Positions 46,214 to 56,830 of a DNA stretch of 64,000 nt are shown piece by piece (positions within the stretch are counted from its first letter, which is position 1; each line of letters begins with the position of its first letter). Origin of the DNA: Chitinophagales bacterium (lineage in GTDB: Bacteria > Bacteroidota > Bacteroidia > Chitinophagales > Chitinophagaceae); NCBI GenBank assembly GCA_020636505.1, contig JACJXR010000004.1, forward strand, positions 1 through 64,000, in the 5' to 3' direction. The translations under genes were made by a program, and so were the position numbers. The notes under the pieces are model-generated. The model did not search any database. It saw only the letters and a list, made by a program, of their open reading frames with translations, and was not told where the DNA came from.

Positions 46214-49200
46214 CTATCGCTTGATTATTACCCTTGTTCTGTATAGCTCTTCACCGTTCTTGATGTCTACCATATACATTCCATCAGGTATTTCAGGTAT
46301 GCTGAATGTCAATGTTTGATTGGCCATAAACCTGAATTGTTTTATCTCCTTACCAAGCATATCTCTTACTGCCATCACTCCGCCTTTCACTTCACTAGGC
46401 AACTCAACAGTAAAGGTTCCGCTGTTCGGGTTAGGATATACTTTGAGGTTACCTACTGTTGCAAGTTCTTGCAAACTACCCGGCTCTTTCTCTTCTGTAT
46501 TTGTGGTATGCTCACCTTTCGCAGCGGAACCGCAAGATTCTTCGCATTTACCCAATCGACCACCACTCTGCAGGTGACCCTGAACGTGTGATGGTTGTAC
46601 CGCCTTGGTTTGTTGGCCACCATTGTTCTTAGGAATACACACATATATTTTACCTGACAAGCTGCCATTGTTCTTATACTCTTGCACATCCAACACACAG
46701 AAGCTTACGTTACTTGTGGCACTACAACCGCCATCGTTGGTCGCAGTGACGGTATATGTGTAATTACCTGCCGACGTCGGTGCAAATACAGGAGACTGAC
46801 AGTTGCTGCAGTTCAAGCCTGTGGCAGGAGACCATGCGTAGCTGAAGTTGTTACCACCTGTGCTTGTTGTGCTGAGCGTTGCACTTTGTGGGCCATAACC
46901 TAGGAATATCTGATTCGGGTTACCTCCTGTATAAGTGTTATTCGAAGGAATGGTTGTAATACTTACACTCGGTGCCGCAGGTACGGTTACAGTTGCAGTA
47001 CATGTCGAGCTGTTGCCATGTATATCATACACTGTCAATACCACCTGGTTGTCACCCGCGTCAGAACATGTGAATGTGCTCTTAGACAGACTCATGGTTT
47101 CTATACCACAGTTGTCGGTACTACCGTTGTCAACATCAGATGGACTTATTGTGGCGGTACCTCCGCTCAATGTCACAATGTAGTTCTTACAATTTGCAAT
47201 AGGCGCTTGATTGTCGACAACCGTTACTGTTTGAGTACAGCTGCTGCTGTTGCCATGTATATCTATCACCATCCAGGTCACTGTAGTAGTGCCTACAGGG
47301 TATGATGACGGAGCATTATTCCATACTCTGTCTACACCGCAGTTGTCACTTGTAGTAGGTGTGCCTAATGTTATATTGGTAGCAGCACATGTTCCGTTAT
47401 CCGCATTTACAGTTACATCAGCAGGACAAGCTATTGTCGGATTCTGGTTATCTATCACCGTAACAGTTTGTGTGCAGGTGTTGTTGTTGCCATGTACATC
47501 AATTACTGTCCATGTTACTGATGTTGTACCAACAGAGTATGATGCAGGAGCATTGTTCCATACACTGTCCACACCACAGTTATCACTTGTTGTTGGAGTA
47601 CCAAGGCTTACAGTTGTTGCAGTACATTGTCCGTTGTCTGCGTTTACTGTTACATCTGCAGGACAAGCGATAGTTGGATTTTGGTTATCTATCACTGTTA
47701 CAGTTTGAGTGCAAGAACTGCTATTACCATGTATATCTGTTACGGTCCAAGTTACTGTTGTTGTACCGACAGAGTATGATGCAGGAGCATTATTCCAGAT
47801 ACTATCTACACCGCAGTTATCGCTTGCTGTAGGTGTGCCTAAACTTACGTTTGTAGCGGCACATTGCCCGTTATTCGCATTCACTGTTACATCGGCAGGA
47901 CAAGCAATTGTCGGATTCTGATTATCTACAACTGTTACTGTTTGTGTACAAGTATTGCTATTGCCATGTATATCTGTAACTGTCCATGTTACTGATGTCG
48001 TACCAACAGAGTATGATGCAGGAGCATTATTCCAAACACTGTCTACTCCGCAGTTGTCACTTGTGGTTGGTGTGCCCAAACTAATGTTCGTTGCCAAACA
48101 TACTCCGCTATCCGCATTCACCGTTACATCAGTAGGACAAGTAATGGTTGGATTCTCGTTGTCCGTCACAGATACTGTGAAGTTGCAAGTGTCAGTGTTA
48201 CAATCATTGGTTGCAATGATCTGCACATAAGTAGTACCCACATTAAATGTTAAGCCTGTACCGTTTCCGCTACCACTGCCTGTTGTGGCACCGCTAAAGT
48301 TGTAAGTAAGCGTCGGTGTCGGTGCACCTGAAACGCTTGTGCTATACGTTGCTGTATTGTTACACTGACCTTGGGCTGAGTTGATTGTAATGTCTGAAGG
48401 ACATGAGGTAATATGTGCAGGAACACAGATAACCTCCCCTGTAAGTGCTACAGCTAACGGATTTTCATCACAATCGTTGCTGTACACAAGCAGTGTGGCA
48501 TTATAGGTGCCTACCGCAGAACCCGAAAAGTGTGTTCTGAATTGGAACGTAGAAGTGCCCCAAGGTCTTGCATATTGTACCGTATATTGTGCAGGTACAT
48601 CTTGCGCGATATAGAAGCTGGCGCTGTCAGGACCGATAATACGCATGCTATCTACATTCAGTACGGTATCACCGAAATTCTTCACATTAATATATAAAGA
48701 CTTGTTACCCGGTCCGGCATTTCGTGTGCCGAAGTCTACGGTATCTGCCATTTGTATGTCCGGTGATTTTATGTGTACTACCTGAGTATCTGTACCCATA
48801 TTACCATGTATATCTTTTACTGTCCAGGTAACTGTGGTGTTACCTACAGGGAATGTTGCAGGAGCATCATTCCATATACTGTCTACACCGCAGTTGTCTG
48901 CTGTTGTCGGTGTACCGAGTACAATGTTGCTTGAGATACAATAATTATTACTGTCCGTACCTGTTGAAATATCGGTCGGAGCTGTGATGGTTGGTGCTTG
49001 ATTGTCTGTTACCACAACGTTTTGTGTGGCTGAACTGTTATTACCATGTATATCCAGCACAGTCCACGTAACAGTTGTGGTTCCTACAGCGTAAGTTGAT
49101 GGTGCATTGTTCCATACGCTATCTACACCGCAGTTGTCGGATGTGGTAGGTGTGCCTAAACTGACATTTGTCGCTTGGCAAGTGCCACTGTTATTATTGA

Positions 49201-52200
49201 CCATCACATTGGCAGGCGCTACTATTACAGGGTCTTGATTGTCCGTTACAGTAATGTTGAAGCTATGTGTTTCTGTTGCACAAACACCTGTTGCTGTCAC
49301 AACCACATTTGTAGTACCAACGTTAAATGTATTACCGCTACCTGTTCCTGTACCCGTACCTGTTGTAGCTCCTGTGAATGCATAACTGTATGTTGGTGTC
49401 ACTGTACTTGTTGCAGTCGCATTATAGCTTACTACAGCATTGCATTGACCATTGTCCTGATTGGTATTTATATTGGCTGGAGCAACTGTAAATACAGGTG
49501 TATCACACAAGGCATTACCTGACAATGAGAAATTATAAGTACTCTCATCACAATCCCAGTTTTCAATTACAAGCCCGGCAGATTTTGTGCCTACAGAGTT
49601 AGGACTGAATTTTACATACACCGTATCTGTGTTGCTCGGATTTATATATTTCGGATAGCCGTTATTGCTTGCGATTGAAAATTCCGAAGCATTTGCACCT
49701 GTAATGGTAGCACCCAAGACTTTCAATTTTACAGCTCCCAGATTTTGTATCACGAATGCCTTCGTTACGCTATCGTTGATATAAGCATCACCAAAGTCTG
49801 TATTGTCAGCTACTGTAGGCGTTGTGTCGCCATCGTCTATCACATTATTATTGCCTTTCACAACGATCTCAGGTGCATAGACAGTGAAGTTGGTACTGAA
49901 CGTTTTAATATTGTTACTATAATCCTTTGCTGTCCATTTTATATTGGTATTACCTATAGGCAATGTATCAGGAGCATTGTGTGTTATGCTTTGTATACCA
50001 CAATTATCACCGGCATAAACATACCCCGGCAGTGTCATGAAACTATCCAGTGTAACTGTTCCATAAGCACTTGTAGTCACATAATTATCAACAATGCTAT
50101 ACCCACACCCTTGTTCTATATAAAATTTGTTGGCCAAGATTTGATTGGAACCTATCGGACCCGGGAACACCATTGGGTTTTGATTGTCTACAACCGTTAC
50201 ATTTTGAGTAGCGGTATTTGTATTGCCACTAACATCGGCTACTGTCCAAGTCACAGTGGTTGTTCCCACAGAGAATGAGTCCGGAGCATTGTTCCATATA
50301 CTGTCCACTCCGCAATTGTCGCTTGTAGTCGGTGTGCCAAGCGATAAACTGCTATTTGAACATTTTCCATTATCAGCATTTGCTGTAATTGCTGCAGGAG
50401 CTGTAATAGTTGGATTTTGATTATCAATGACCGTCACTGTTTGTGTACAGGTATCTGTATTGCCATGTATGTCTTTCACTATCCAAGTAACAGTAGTCGT
50501 ACCAAGTGCGAATGATGTTGGAGCATCGTTCCATACACTGTCCACACCACAGTTATCGGCTGTTGTTGGCGTGCCAAGGCTAACATTTGTAGCTGAACAT
50601 TGTCCGTTATCGGCATTTACAGTAAGGTTGGCAGGACAAGTAATTGTCGGATCTTGATTATCTGTCACCACAACTTCCTGTGTATCTGAGCTGCTGTTAC
50701 CATGTATATCTGTCACTGTCCATATTACCGTGGTAGTACCTACCGGGAAAGTAGCCGGAGCATTATTCCATACGCTGTCCACACCACAGTATTCCACAAT
50801 AAGAGGATTGCCTAAGTTGACATTTGTTGCATAACATTGTCCGTTATCGGCATCCGCTGTTATTGTCGACTGTACTCTGATAAAAGGATCTTGATTGTCT
50901 GTTACGGTTACATAAAACGTCTTTTTATCAAAATTGCCGCATTTGTTATAAGCATACGCTCTTACAATTGTTGTGCCCACATAGAACTGACCTGAATATG
51001 TGTTTGAATTGGACTGTACAGATCTCACTGTAGCCCCGTTCAGGTCATATTTATAATAATCGATTTCTGAAGCACTGGATGCATTCACAGAAAACCCATA
51101 CACTGCATAGCACTTGGCAGTATTGACATTCCTGTTGATTGTACCGGTTGGTGCAGTCAACGTCAACTGTGAACAAGAATCGGCAGTGGCGGATACTTTG
51201 AAATTGTATGTTCCTTCATCACAATCTCTACTGGTAAGCGAAACGATAGCTGTGCGTACACCCTGATTGGTAGTAGTTGGGTTGAATCTTATTTTGAAAG
51301 TTCGAGAGTCACCTGGGCTTAGTGTTGCAGGGAATGGATTACTGGCTATAGCAAAGCCGCCACCATTGGTCTGATTGCCTATGCTCAAAGGACTTAGTAT
51401 ATATAGAACTTTCTCTCCTGTATTTTTTACGGTGTAAGTCATGACCTTGTTTGCGTATTGGTATACAGCGCCGAAGTCTGTCCCATCAGTTGTCGACGGC
51501 GTCATATCCCCATCTGCGATCTCGATATTGTTAACACCGAACATGTCTATTTCAGGTGCAGTGACTACTACATATACTTGTTTAGTAGAAATATTTCCGG
51601 CTGAGTCTATTGCTGTTACTGTATGGTATGCACCTCCGATAGATGCTGTTGATGGGCTGAAGCTTTTAGATGCAACACCACAGTTATCGCTTATGGTTGC
51701 ACCGTTCAAAAAGCCGGATACATCAACATCACATCCATATACGATACCCTTAAATAATGAGTCAGCGCATACTATTACAGGCGCTTCATCGTCAACTACA
51801 GTTACGATTTGTGTAGCTGTATCGGTATTGCCACCAAAGTCGCGTACTATCCATGTTACTGTTGTAGTGCCTTTAGCGAACGTAGTGGGTGCATCGTTCC
51901 ATATGCTGTCTATACCACAGTTATCACTTGTTACAGGAGTACCCAGTGCTACATTGGTAGCTGAACATTGTCCGCTATCTGTATTCACTGTCACACTGTC
52001 AACCACCGTGATGGATGGGTTTTGATTATCCACTACTGTTACTGTGAAGTTGCAAGTGTCAGAACCACATGCATTGGTGGCAACCACTTGTACATTGGTT
52101 ACGCCGGCATTAAATGTTGAGCCTGTACCGTTACCGTTACCACTACCTGTTGTAGCACCGGTGAAGGAATACGTTATGCTTGCTGCAGGATTTGCAGTTA

Positions 52201-55200
52201 CTGTCGTCGTATAAGATGCACTGTTACTACATTGGCCTGTATTTGCATTTAAGGTAATGTCAGCAGGACAAGATGTAAAATGCGCGGTTGTACAGGTGAC
52301 ATTTGCACTTATGGCGAATTCAAATGGATTTTCGTCACAGTCGTCACTGATAACATTAATGGTAGCGTCATGCTGCCCTAATGTTGTGCTCATAAATTCT
52401 ACAGACAAGTTGTGAGTGCTGTTTACAGCAATACTCATAGCGGTATCACCTAATATCTTGAAGCTGTTTTTGTCTGCTCCGGTTAAGTTGATGTCTGAAA
52501 CACTCAGAACAAGATCTCCATCATTGCGAAGAACATATGTTCTGGTCTTGTATGTTCCATACAATACGTCTCCAAAACTTGTAAAATCTGCTGTGGTAGG
52601 AGTGCTGTCTCCATTTTGTATGTCGACGTTATTGCCGTTTGCTGTCAATTCCGGTCCATGTACATTTCCTCGTATTGCATATGTGAACAGCGTATCGTTG
52701 TTTACAATATTTACTGTGGCATTTTTGGTACCGTAAGTTGTGCTGTTCATCGTTACCGTGAAAGTGGTATGGTTGCCGGCACCTAAATTGAATTTCGTTT
52801 TACTTACACTGAAATCTGCGGCGGCATCACCTGTGAAGTATATGGTATCAACCCTTAGCGTTGCATCTCCGTTATTGACAACATCGTAGAATTGAGATAC
52901 GGAACTACAGGTTGTACCGTTGAATATGGTTTTTTCACCGCCTGATGGCGTGTTGTCACCGTTACTTATCGGTTGGGATACAAAAAATTGTCCAGGCAAA
53001 GTGATTCTTGGTGACCGTACTTTTACTATTTGTGTAGCGGTACCGACATTGCTGTCTGCATCAATGGCTGTCCATGTTACGGTACGTGTACCTTTTCCAA
53101 ATCCGTTGGCAGGTGCATCGTTGCTTATAGAAGTAACAACACAATTATCAGTTGCCGTTGCAGTACCTATACTGCTTACAGGCAATTTATTATGTCTACC
53201 GTTTACCACAACATCTACATCAGCAGGTGGCGTAACTACAGGAGACTCGTTATCGCTGACTGTTACTGTGAATGAACATGTGTCTGCACCACATTGATTG
53301 GTATTGATGAGTTGCACATTGGTTACACCCTTATTGAAGGTTGCACCACTTCCATTTCCGCTACCACTACCGGTTGTAGCACCTGTAAACGTGTAAGTTG
53401 TGGTGCCGCCTGATATTGTACTCGCATATGTCACCACTGCGCTACATTGGCCTGAGTCAGAATTCGCAGTCACATTTGGACAAGAAGTAAACTGAGGAGG
53501 TACACAGATGATGACTGCCTTCATAAGGAACTTAAAGGTATCCTCATCACAATCGTTGCTCCTTATTCTCAACCATGCAGTATGTGTCCCCAATTGATTT
53601 CCGGTAAATGCCACTGTAAAGTTTTTGGTGGTACCTTGGCTCATCGAAATCGGTTGCGTGGTCGGTAATAAAGTAAAGTTATTACCACTGTCTCCGACTA
53701 TATCAATCCCGAATACATACATCGAGCTGATACCTCCATTTCTTATTTGGTAAGTTTTATTATAAGTTGAACCACCTATAAGACTAGTTCCGAAAAGAGT
53801 GTTGTTACCACCTGACGGCATACTGTCGTTATTACTGATCATTATATTGGCTCCTCTTACTTCCATCTCAGGCCAGCGTACTACCACTTGCTGTGTAGCA
53901 GTAGCAGTGTTACCGTTTACATCTCTTACTGTCCATGTGACAAATGTTGACCCTATCGGGAAAGCTGTCGGAGCATTGTTCCAGACGCTGTCTACTCCAC
54001 AGTTATCACTTGTAGTAGGTGTGCCTAATGCGATGTTGCTTATAGAACAGAAGTTGACTGTATCTATGTTTGCAAATGCAGTTGACGGTGCAGTAATGGT
54101 TGGGTTTATATTGTCTACAACTGTTACCGTTTGTGTTGCGGTATTGATATTGCCATACACATCCTTTGCCGACCAGGTTACAATCGTATTCCCTACCGTA
54201 TATGATGCAGGTGCATCGTTCCATATGGAATCAACTCCGCAATTATCACTTGTGGTAGGCGAACCTAACGTTACACCTGTTGCAATACATGTGCCCTCAT
54301 TAACATTCACAGATACATTGTTTGGCGCTGTGATGGTTGGAGGTATGCTGTCAAGTAATGTCAGCGTAGCAGCTGATGATGTTGCAGTAAGGATACATGT
54401 GCCTTTCAGAAATACACGGTACTGATAGCCGTTCATACTAAGAGGTGCGGCAGCAATACTCAATGTACCGGTTGTTGCACCGGAGTATGTTGAGTTATTC
54501 GTTATGTCTGTCCAGCCGCTACCTGTATTTATCTGCCACTGATAGATCGTTATAGTTCCTGATGTAGCCACCGAAAAAGTAGCGTTGCTTTCTTTACATA
54601 TATTGGTACTCGCCGGTTGTGTAATTATTTTTACGGTATCTATACAAGAGCATTCGACCACAGAAGTATTTGTAGTGGTTCCATGACCCAATTGTCCATA
54701 ATGGTTTCGGCCTACACCACATATTTGTTGTCGTTGTGGTTTCACTAATTGTGTATGGCCATATCCTGCACTGTGATGAGCCCATCCGCCGTCACTACCA
54801 CATTGTACAGGGCTTGTCCTGTCTGTTGTTGTACCATCGCCAAGTTCTCCGTTGCTATTCACACCCCAAGCCCAAACAGTACCATCACCTCTTCTTGCTG
54901 TACCATGTCTGGCAGGCGAGGATATTGCCACCCAGTCATTGATACCGAGAGCAATGTGCCTTGGAGATGTACGTGTTTGCGTTGTACCATCACCAAGCTG
55001 ACCTTGTGAGTTGTTACCCCATGCCCATAGGCTACCGTCTGATTGCAATCCAATTGAGTGTTCGAAAGCCGTCTCTACACTTACCCAGATGTTGTTGTTC
55101 ATGTTGGCGGTAATTTTCTTTGGAGTGGTGCTGTTTGTCGTGCTTCCATCTCCGAGCTGACCGTTACTGTTACTACCCCAGCCCCAGAGCGAACCATCAG

Positions 55201-56818
55201 CCTGTAAAGCCATAGAGTGAACATTCCCTGCACTAACAGAAACCCAATTTTTACTTGTGCCTATCTGTACAGGTGTAGTTCTACCGGTAGTAGTACCATC
55301 ACCTAAACGGCTATTACCGTTATTACCCCAAGCCCATAGTGTGCCATCTGATTTTATTGCTAACGTATGCTGAACGCCTGCTGCAATGTCCACCCAATCA
55401 GTACTTGTACCGATCTTTACAGGAGCTTTTCTCGTAGTGGTTGTTCCATCACCTACCTGTCCATCTGTATTTTGTCCCCACGCCCATAGCGTACCATCTG
55501 CTTTCAAAGCAACAGAGTGATATCTTCCGGGTGCTACTTTTACCCAATCATTGTCTGTGCCTATCCTTACGGGGTCTTTACGAGTAGTGGTTGTATTATC
55601 CCCTAACTGTCCGAATATGTTTTGTCCCCAAGCCCACAGACTACCGTCAGCTTTTATTCCCAATCCATAATAATTTCCTGATTTTACATCTATCCAATCT
55701 GTCGGCGCAGTTCCTACTTGTATCGGACTTGTTATTGGAGACGTAGCGCTGGTAAACAAGTCATTTCCCCAGAACCATAGTGTACCGTTCGCTTTTATTG
55801 CCACGTTACTGCTGAATGAATTCTTTACAGCCACCCAATCATTGCTTGTACCTACTTTTGCAGGAGTATTGGTATTTGTTGTTGTTCCATTTCCAAGTTG
55901 TCCTGACGGATTCAGCCCCCATGTCCATAATGTACCATCTGATTTTATGGCTGCTGAGTGAGCAGCACCGCCCGCTACCATCATCCAATCATCATCGGTT
56001 CCAACTTGTACCGGGCTTTGCTTTGTAGACGAAGCGCCGATACCCAATTGTCCTGAATTATTCAGCCCCCATGCCCAAAGTGTACCATCTTTTTTAATGG
56101 CCATTGTATGATGACGACCTGCATTTACACTTACAAAGTCACTGGTTGAGCCCGCCTGTACCGGGGTACTTCTATTTGTGTTGGTACCATCTCCCAGCTG
56201 TGAACCTGCGTTTCCGCCCCAGCCCCATATAGAACCATTGGCCCTTAGTCCCATGGTATGATCGTCATTGGCGCTTATACTTATCCAATCTGTCCATGAG
56301 TTTATTTGTGAAGGAACAGGGCCGCCATATGTACCGCCCCAATGCCACAAGGTGCCATTGGATTTTAGGGCTGCAGAATGTTGGTATCCTGTAGTGATAC
56401 TAACCCAATCGTCATCAACGCCTATCTCTATCGCATATTCCCTATAGGCGTAACCCCACGCCCATAATGTACCATCAGACTTTAAGGCAATGGAATGGCG
56501 ATCGCCTACACTGACGGCCACCCAATCGTTATCTACCGTAGTACCTCCGGGATGGCCTGCAAGTACTTGTACAGGAGTTGCTCTGTTGGTGTGTGTACCA
56601 TCTCCTAACTGACCATAGGTGTTTTGTCCCCATGTCCATATTACACCGTTTCGTATCTCCGCATTATGATACCGGCCACTGGCAAATTTGTTTTGTACAA
56701 ACTCGGCTGTTCTGCCTCGGTTGCGTTTATCGCCCGCAAAGGCGTTTATCGAACTCAATAGGACGAGCAGTAACAATACTACCGCTGAGTGTCTTTTGTA
56801 GTGGAGTAGGTTTTTCAT
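46214..56818 (-). CDS. Giant T9SS-exported surface protein with RCC1, HYR and ASH modules
   Basis: 3534 aa with a signal peptide (ending NAFAG). Residues about 55-725 hold about 14 RCC1-type blades (TLWAWG-N-GQLGDGTTT...PVQIG... HSIALKSDG), perhaps two seven-bladed propellers. An Ig-like module (730-825) follows. Then come about 16 HYR modules (TSDNCGVDSVWNNAP, TTTVTWTVTDIHGN) interrupted by about six ASH/choice-of-anchor-D modules (DGDTTPT...TDFGD). Near the end lies a Cys motif (VCIPKNN, HLQSGGRLGKCEESCG), then a T9SS type A domain (VYPNPNSGTFTVEL). By family it is a T9SS cargo at the cell surface; adhesion is inferred. A 57-aa ORF precedes it by 12 bp. Confidence 0.9.
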   Translation of the reverse strand: MKNLLHYKRHSAVVLLLLVLLSSINAFAGDKRNRGRTAEFVQNKFASGRYHNAEIRNGVIWTWGQNTYGQLGDGTHTNRATPVQVLAGHPGGTTVDNDWVAVSVGDRHSIALKSDGTLWAWGYAYREYAIEIGVDDDWVSITTGYQHSAALKSNGTLWHWGGTYGGPVPSQINSWTDWISISANDDHTMGLRANGSIWGWGGNAGSQLGDGTNTNRSTPVQAGSTSDFVSVNAGRHHTMAIKKDGTLWAWGLNNSGQLGIGASSTKQSPVQVGTDDDWMMVAGGAAHSAAIKSDGTLWTWGLNPSGQLGNGTTTNTNTPAKVGTSNDWVAVKNSFSSNVAIKANGTLWFWGNDLFTSATSPITSPIQVGTAPTDWIDVKSGNYYGLGIKADGSLWAWGQNIFGQLGDNTTTTRKDPVRIGTDNDWVKVAPGRYHSVALKADGTLWAWGQNTDGQVGDGTTTTRKAPVKIGTSTDWVDIAAGVQHTLAIKSDGTLWAWGNNGNSRLGDGTTTGRTTPVQIGTSKNWVSVSAGNVHSMALQADGSLWGWGSNSNGQLGDGSTTNSTTPKKITANMNNNIWVSVETAFEHSIGLQSDGSLWAWGNNSQGQLGDGTTQTRTSPRHIALGINDWVAISSPARHGTARRGDGTVWAWGVNSNGELGDGTTTDRTSPVQCGSDGGWAHHSAGYGHTQLVKPQRQQICGVGRNHYGQLGHGTTTNTSVVECSCIDTVKIITQPASTNICKESNATFSVATSGTITIYQWQINTGSGWTDITNNSTYSGATTGTLSIAAAPLSMNGYQYRVFLKGTCILTATSSAATLTLLDSIPPTITAPNNVSVNVNEGTCIATGVTLGSPTTSDNCGVDSIWNDAPASYTVGNTIVTWSAKDVYGNINTATQTVTVVDNINPTITAPSTAFANIDTVNFCSISNIALGTPTTSDNCGVDSVWNNAPTAFPIGSTFVTWTVRDVNGNTATATQQVVVRWPEMEVRGANIMISNNDSMPSGGNNTLFGTSLIGGSTYNKTYQIRNGGISSMYVFGIDIVGDSGNNFTLLPTTQPISMSQGTTKNFTVAFTGNQLGTHTAWLRIRSNDCDEDTFKFLMKAVIICVPPQFTSCPNVTANSDSGQCSAVVTYASTISGGTTTYTFTGATTGSGSGNGSGATFNKGVTNVQLINTNQCGADTCSFTVTVSDNESPVVTPPADVDVVVNGRHNKLPVSSIGTATATDNCVVTSISNDAPANGFGKGTRTVTWTAIDADSNVGTATQIVKVRSPRITLPGQFFVSQPISNGDNTPSGGEKTIFNGTTCSSVSQFYDVVNNGDATLRVDTIYFTGDAAADFSVSKTKFNLGAGNHTTFTVTMNSTTYGTKNATVNIVNNDTLFTYAIRGNVHGPELTANGNNVDIQNGDSTPTTADFTSFGDVLYGTYKTRTYVLRNDGDLVLSVSDINLTGADKNSFKILGDTAMSIAVNSTHNLSVEFMSTTLGQHDATINVISDDCDENPFEFAISANVTCTTAHFTSCPADITLNANTGQCSNSASYTTTVTANPAASITYSFTGATTGSGNGNGTGSTFNAGVTNVQVVATNACGSDTCNFTVTVVDNQNPSITVVDSVTVNTDSGQCSATNVALGTPVTSDNCGIDSIWNDAPTTFAKGTTTVTWIVRDFGGNTDTATQIVTVVDDEAPVIVCADSLFKGIVYGCDVDVSGFLNGATISDNCGVASKSFSPSTASIGGAYHTVTAIDSAGNISTKQVYVVVTAPEIDMFGVNNIEIADGDMTPSTTDGTDFGAVYQYANKVMTYTVKNTGEKVLYILSPLSIGNQTNGGGFAIASNPFPATLSPGDSRTFKIRFNPTTTNQGVRTAIVSLTSRDCDEGTYNFKVSATADSCSQLTLTAPTGTINRNVNTAKCYAVYGFSVNASSASEIDYYKYDLNGATVRSVQSNSNTYSGQFYVGTTIVRAYAYNKCGNFDKKTFYVTVTDNQDPFIRVQSTITADADNGQCYATNVNLGNPLIVEYCGVDSVWNNAPATFPVGTTTVIWTVTDIHGNSSSDTQEVVVTDNQDPTITCPANLTVNADNGQCSATNVSLGTPTTADNCGVDSVWNDAPTSFALGTTTVTWIVKDIHGNTDTCTQTVTVIDNQNPTITAPAAITANADNGKCSNSSLSLGTPTTSDNCGVDSIWNNAPDSFSVGTTTVTWTVADVSGNTNTATQNVTVVDNQNPMVFPGPIGSNQILANKFYIEQGCGYSIVDNYVTTSAYGTVTLDSFMTLPGYVYAGDNCGIQSITHNAPDTLPIGNTNIKWTAKDYSNNIKTFSTNFTVYAPEIVVKGNNNVIDDGDTTPTVADNTDFGDAYINDSVTKAFVIQNLGAVKLKVLGATITGANASEFSIASNNGYPKYINPSNTDTVYVKFSPNSVGTKSAGLVIENWDCDESTYNFSLSGNALCDTPVFTVAPANINTNQDNGQCNAVVSYNATATSTVTPTYSYAFTGATTGTGTGTGSGNTFNVGTTNVVVTATGVCATETHSFNITVTDNQDPVIVAPANVMVNNNSGTCQATNVSLGTPTTSDNCGVDSVWNNAPSTYAVGTTTVTWTVLDIHGNNSSATQNVVVTDNQAPTITAPTDISTGTDSNNYCISSNIVLGTPTTADNCGVDSIWNDAPATFPVGNTTVTWTVKDIHGNMGTDTQVVHIKSPDIQMADTVDFGTRNAGPGNKSLYINVKNFGDTVLNVDSMRIIGPDSASFYIAQDVPAQYTVQYARPWGTSTFQFRTHFSGSAVGTYNATLLVYSNDCDENPLAVALTGEVICVPAHITSCPSDITINSAQGQCNNTATYSTSVSGAPTPTLTYNFSGATTGSGSGNGTGLTFNVGTTYVQIIATNDCNTDTCNFTVSVTDNENPTITCPTDVTVNADSGVCLATNISLGTPTTSDNCGVDSVWNNAPASYSVGTTSVTWTVTDIHGNSNTCTQTVTVVDNQNPTIACPADVTVNANNGQCAATNVSLGTPTASDNCGVDSIWNNAPASYSVGTTTVTWTVTDIHGNSSSCTQTVTVIDNQNPTIACPADVTVNADNGQCTATTVSLGTPTTSDNCGVDSVWNNAPASYSVGTTSVTWTVIDVHGNNNTCTQTVTVIDNQNPTIACPADVTVNADNGTCAATNITLGTPTTSDNCGVDRVWNNAPSSYPVGTTTVTWMVIDIHGNSSSCTQTVTVVDNQAPIANCKNYIVTLSGGTATISPSDVDNGSTDNCGIETMSLSKSTFTCSDAGDNQVVLTVYDIHGNSSTCTATVTVPAAPSVSITTIPSNNTYTGGNPNQIFLGYGPQSATLSTTSTGGNNFSYAWSPATGLNCSNCQSPVFAPTSAGNYTYTVTATNDGGCSATSNVSFCVLDVQEYKNNGSLSGKIYVCIPKNNGGQQTKAVQPSHVQGHLQSGGRLGKCEESCGSAAKGEHTTNTEEKEPGSLQELATVGNLKVYPNPNSGTFTVELPSEVKGGVMAVRDMLGKEIKQFRFMANQTLTFSIPEIPDGMYMVDIKNGEELYRTRVIIKR
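47190..48137 (-). repeat. Four tandem 237-bp near-identical HYR-coding units
   Basis: Matching points fall at 47190, 47427, 47664, 47901 and 48138, exactly 237 bp (79 codons) apart. The encoded units differ at only a few residues. They are HYR modules 12-15 of the giant protein. Confidence 0.9.
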
Positions 56819-56830
56819 ATAACTATGTTT

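Noticed and set aside
47190..48137. Regular repeats considered as a CRISPR array
   Set aside because: The units are 237 bp, contiguous and coding, with no short repeat and unique spacer structure.
53799..54425. 208-codon open frame antisense to the giant gene, and similar ones every 237 bp
   Set aside because: These are mirror frames of the HYR-coding repeats; their composition follows the repeat period.
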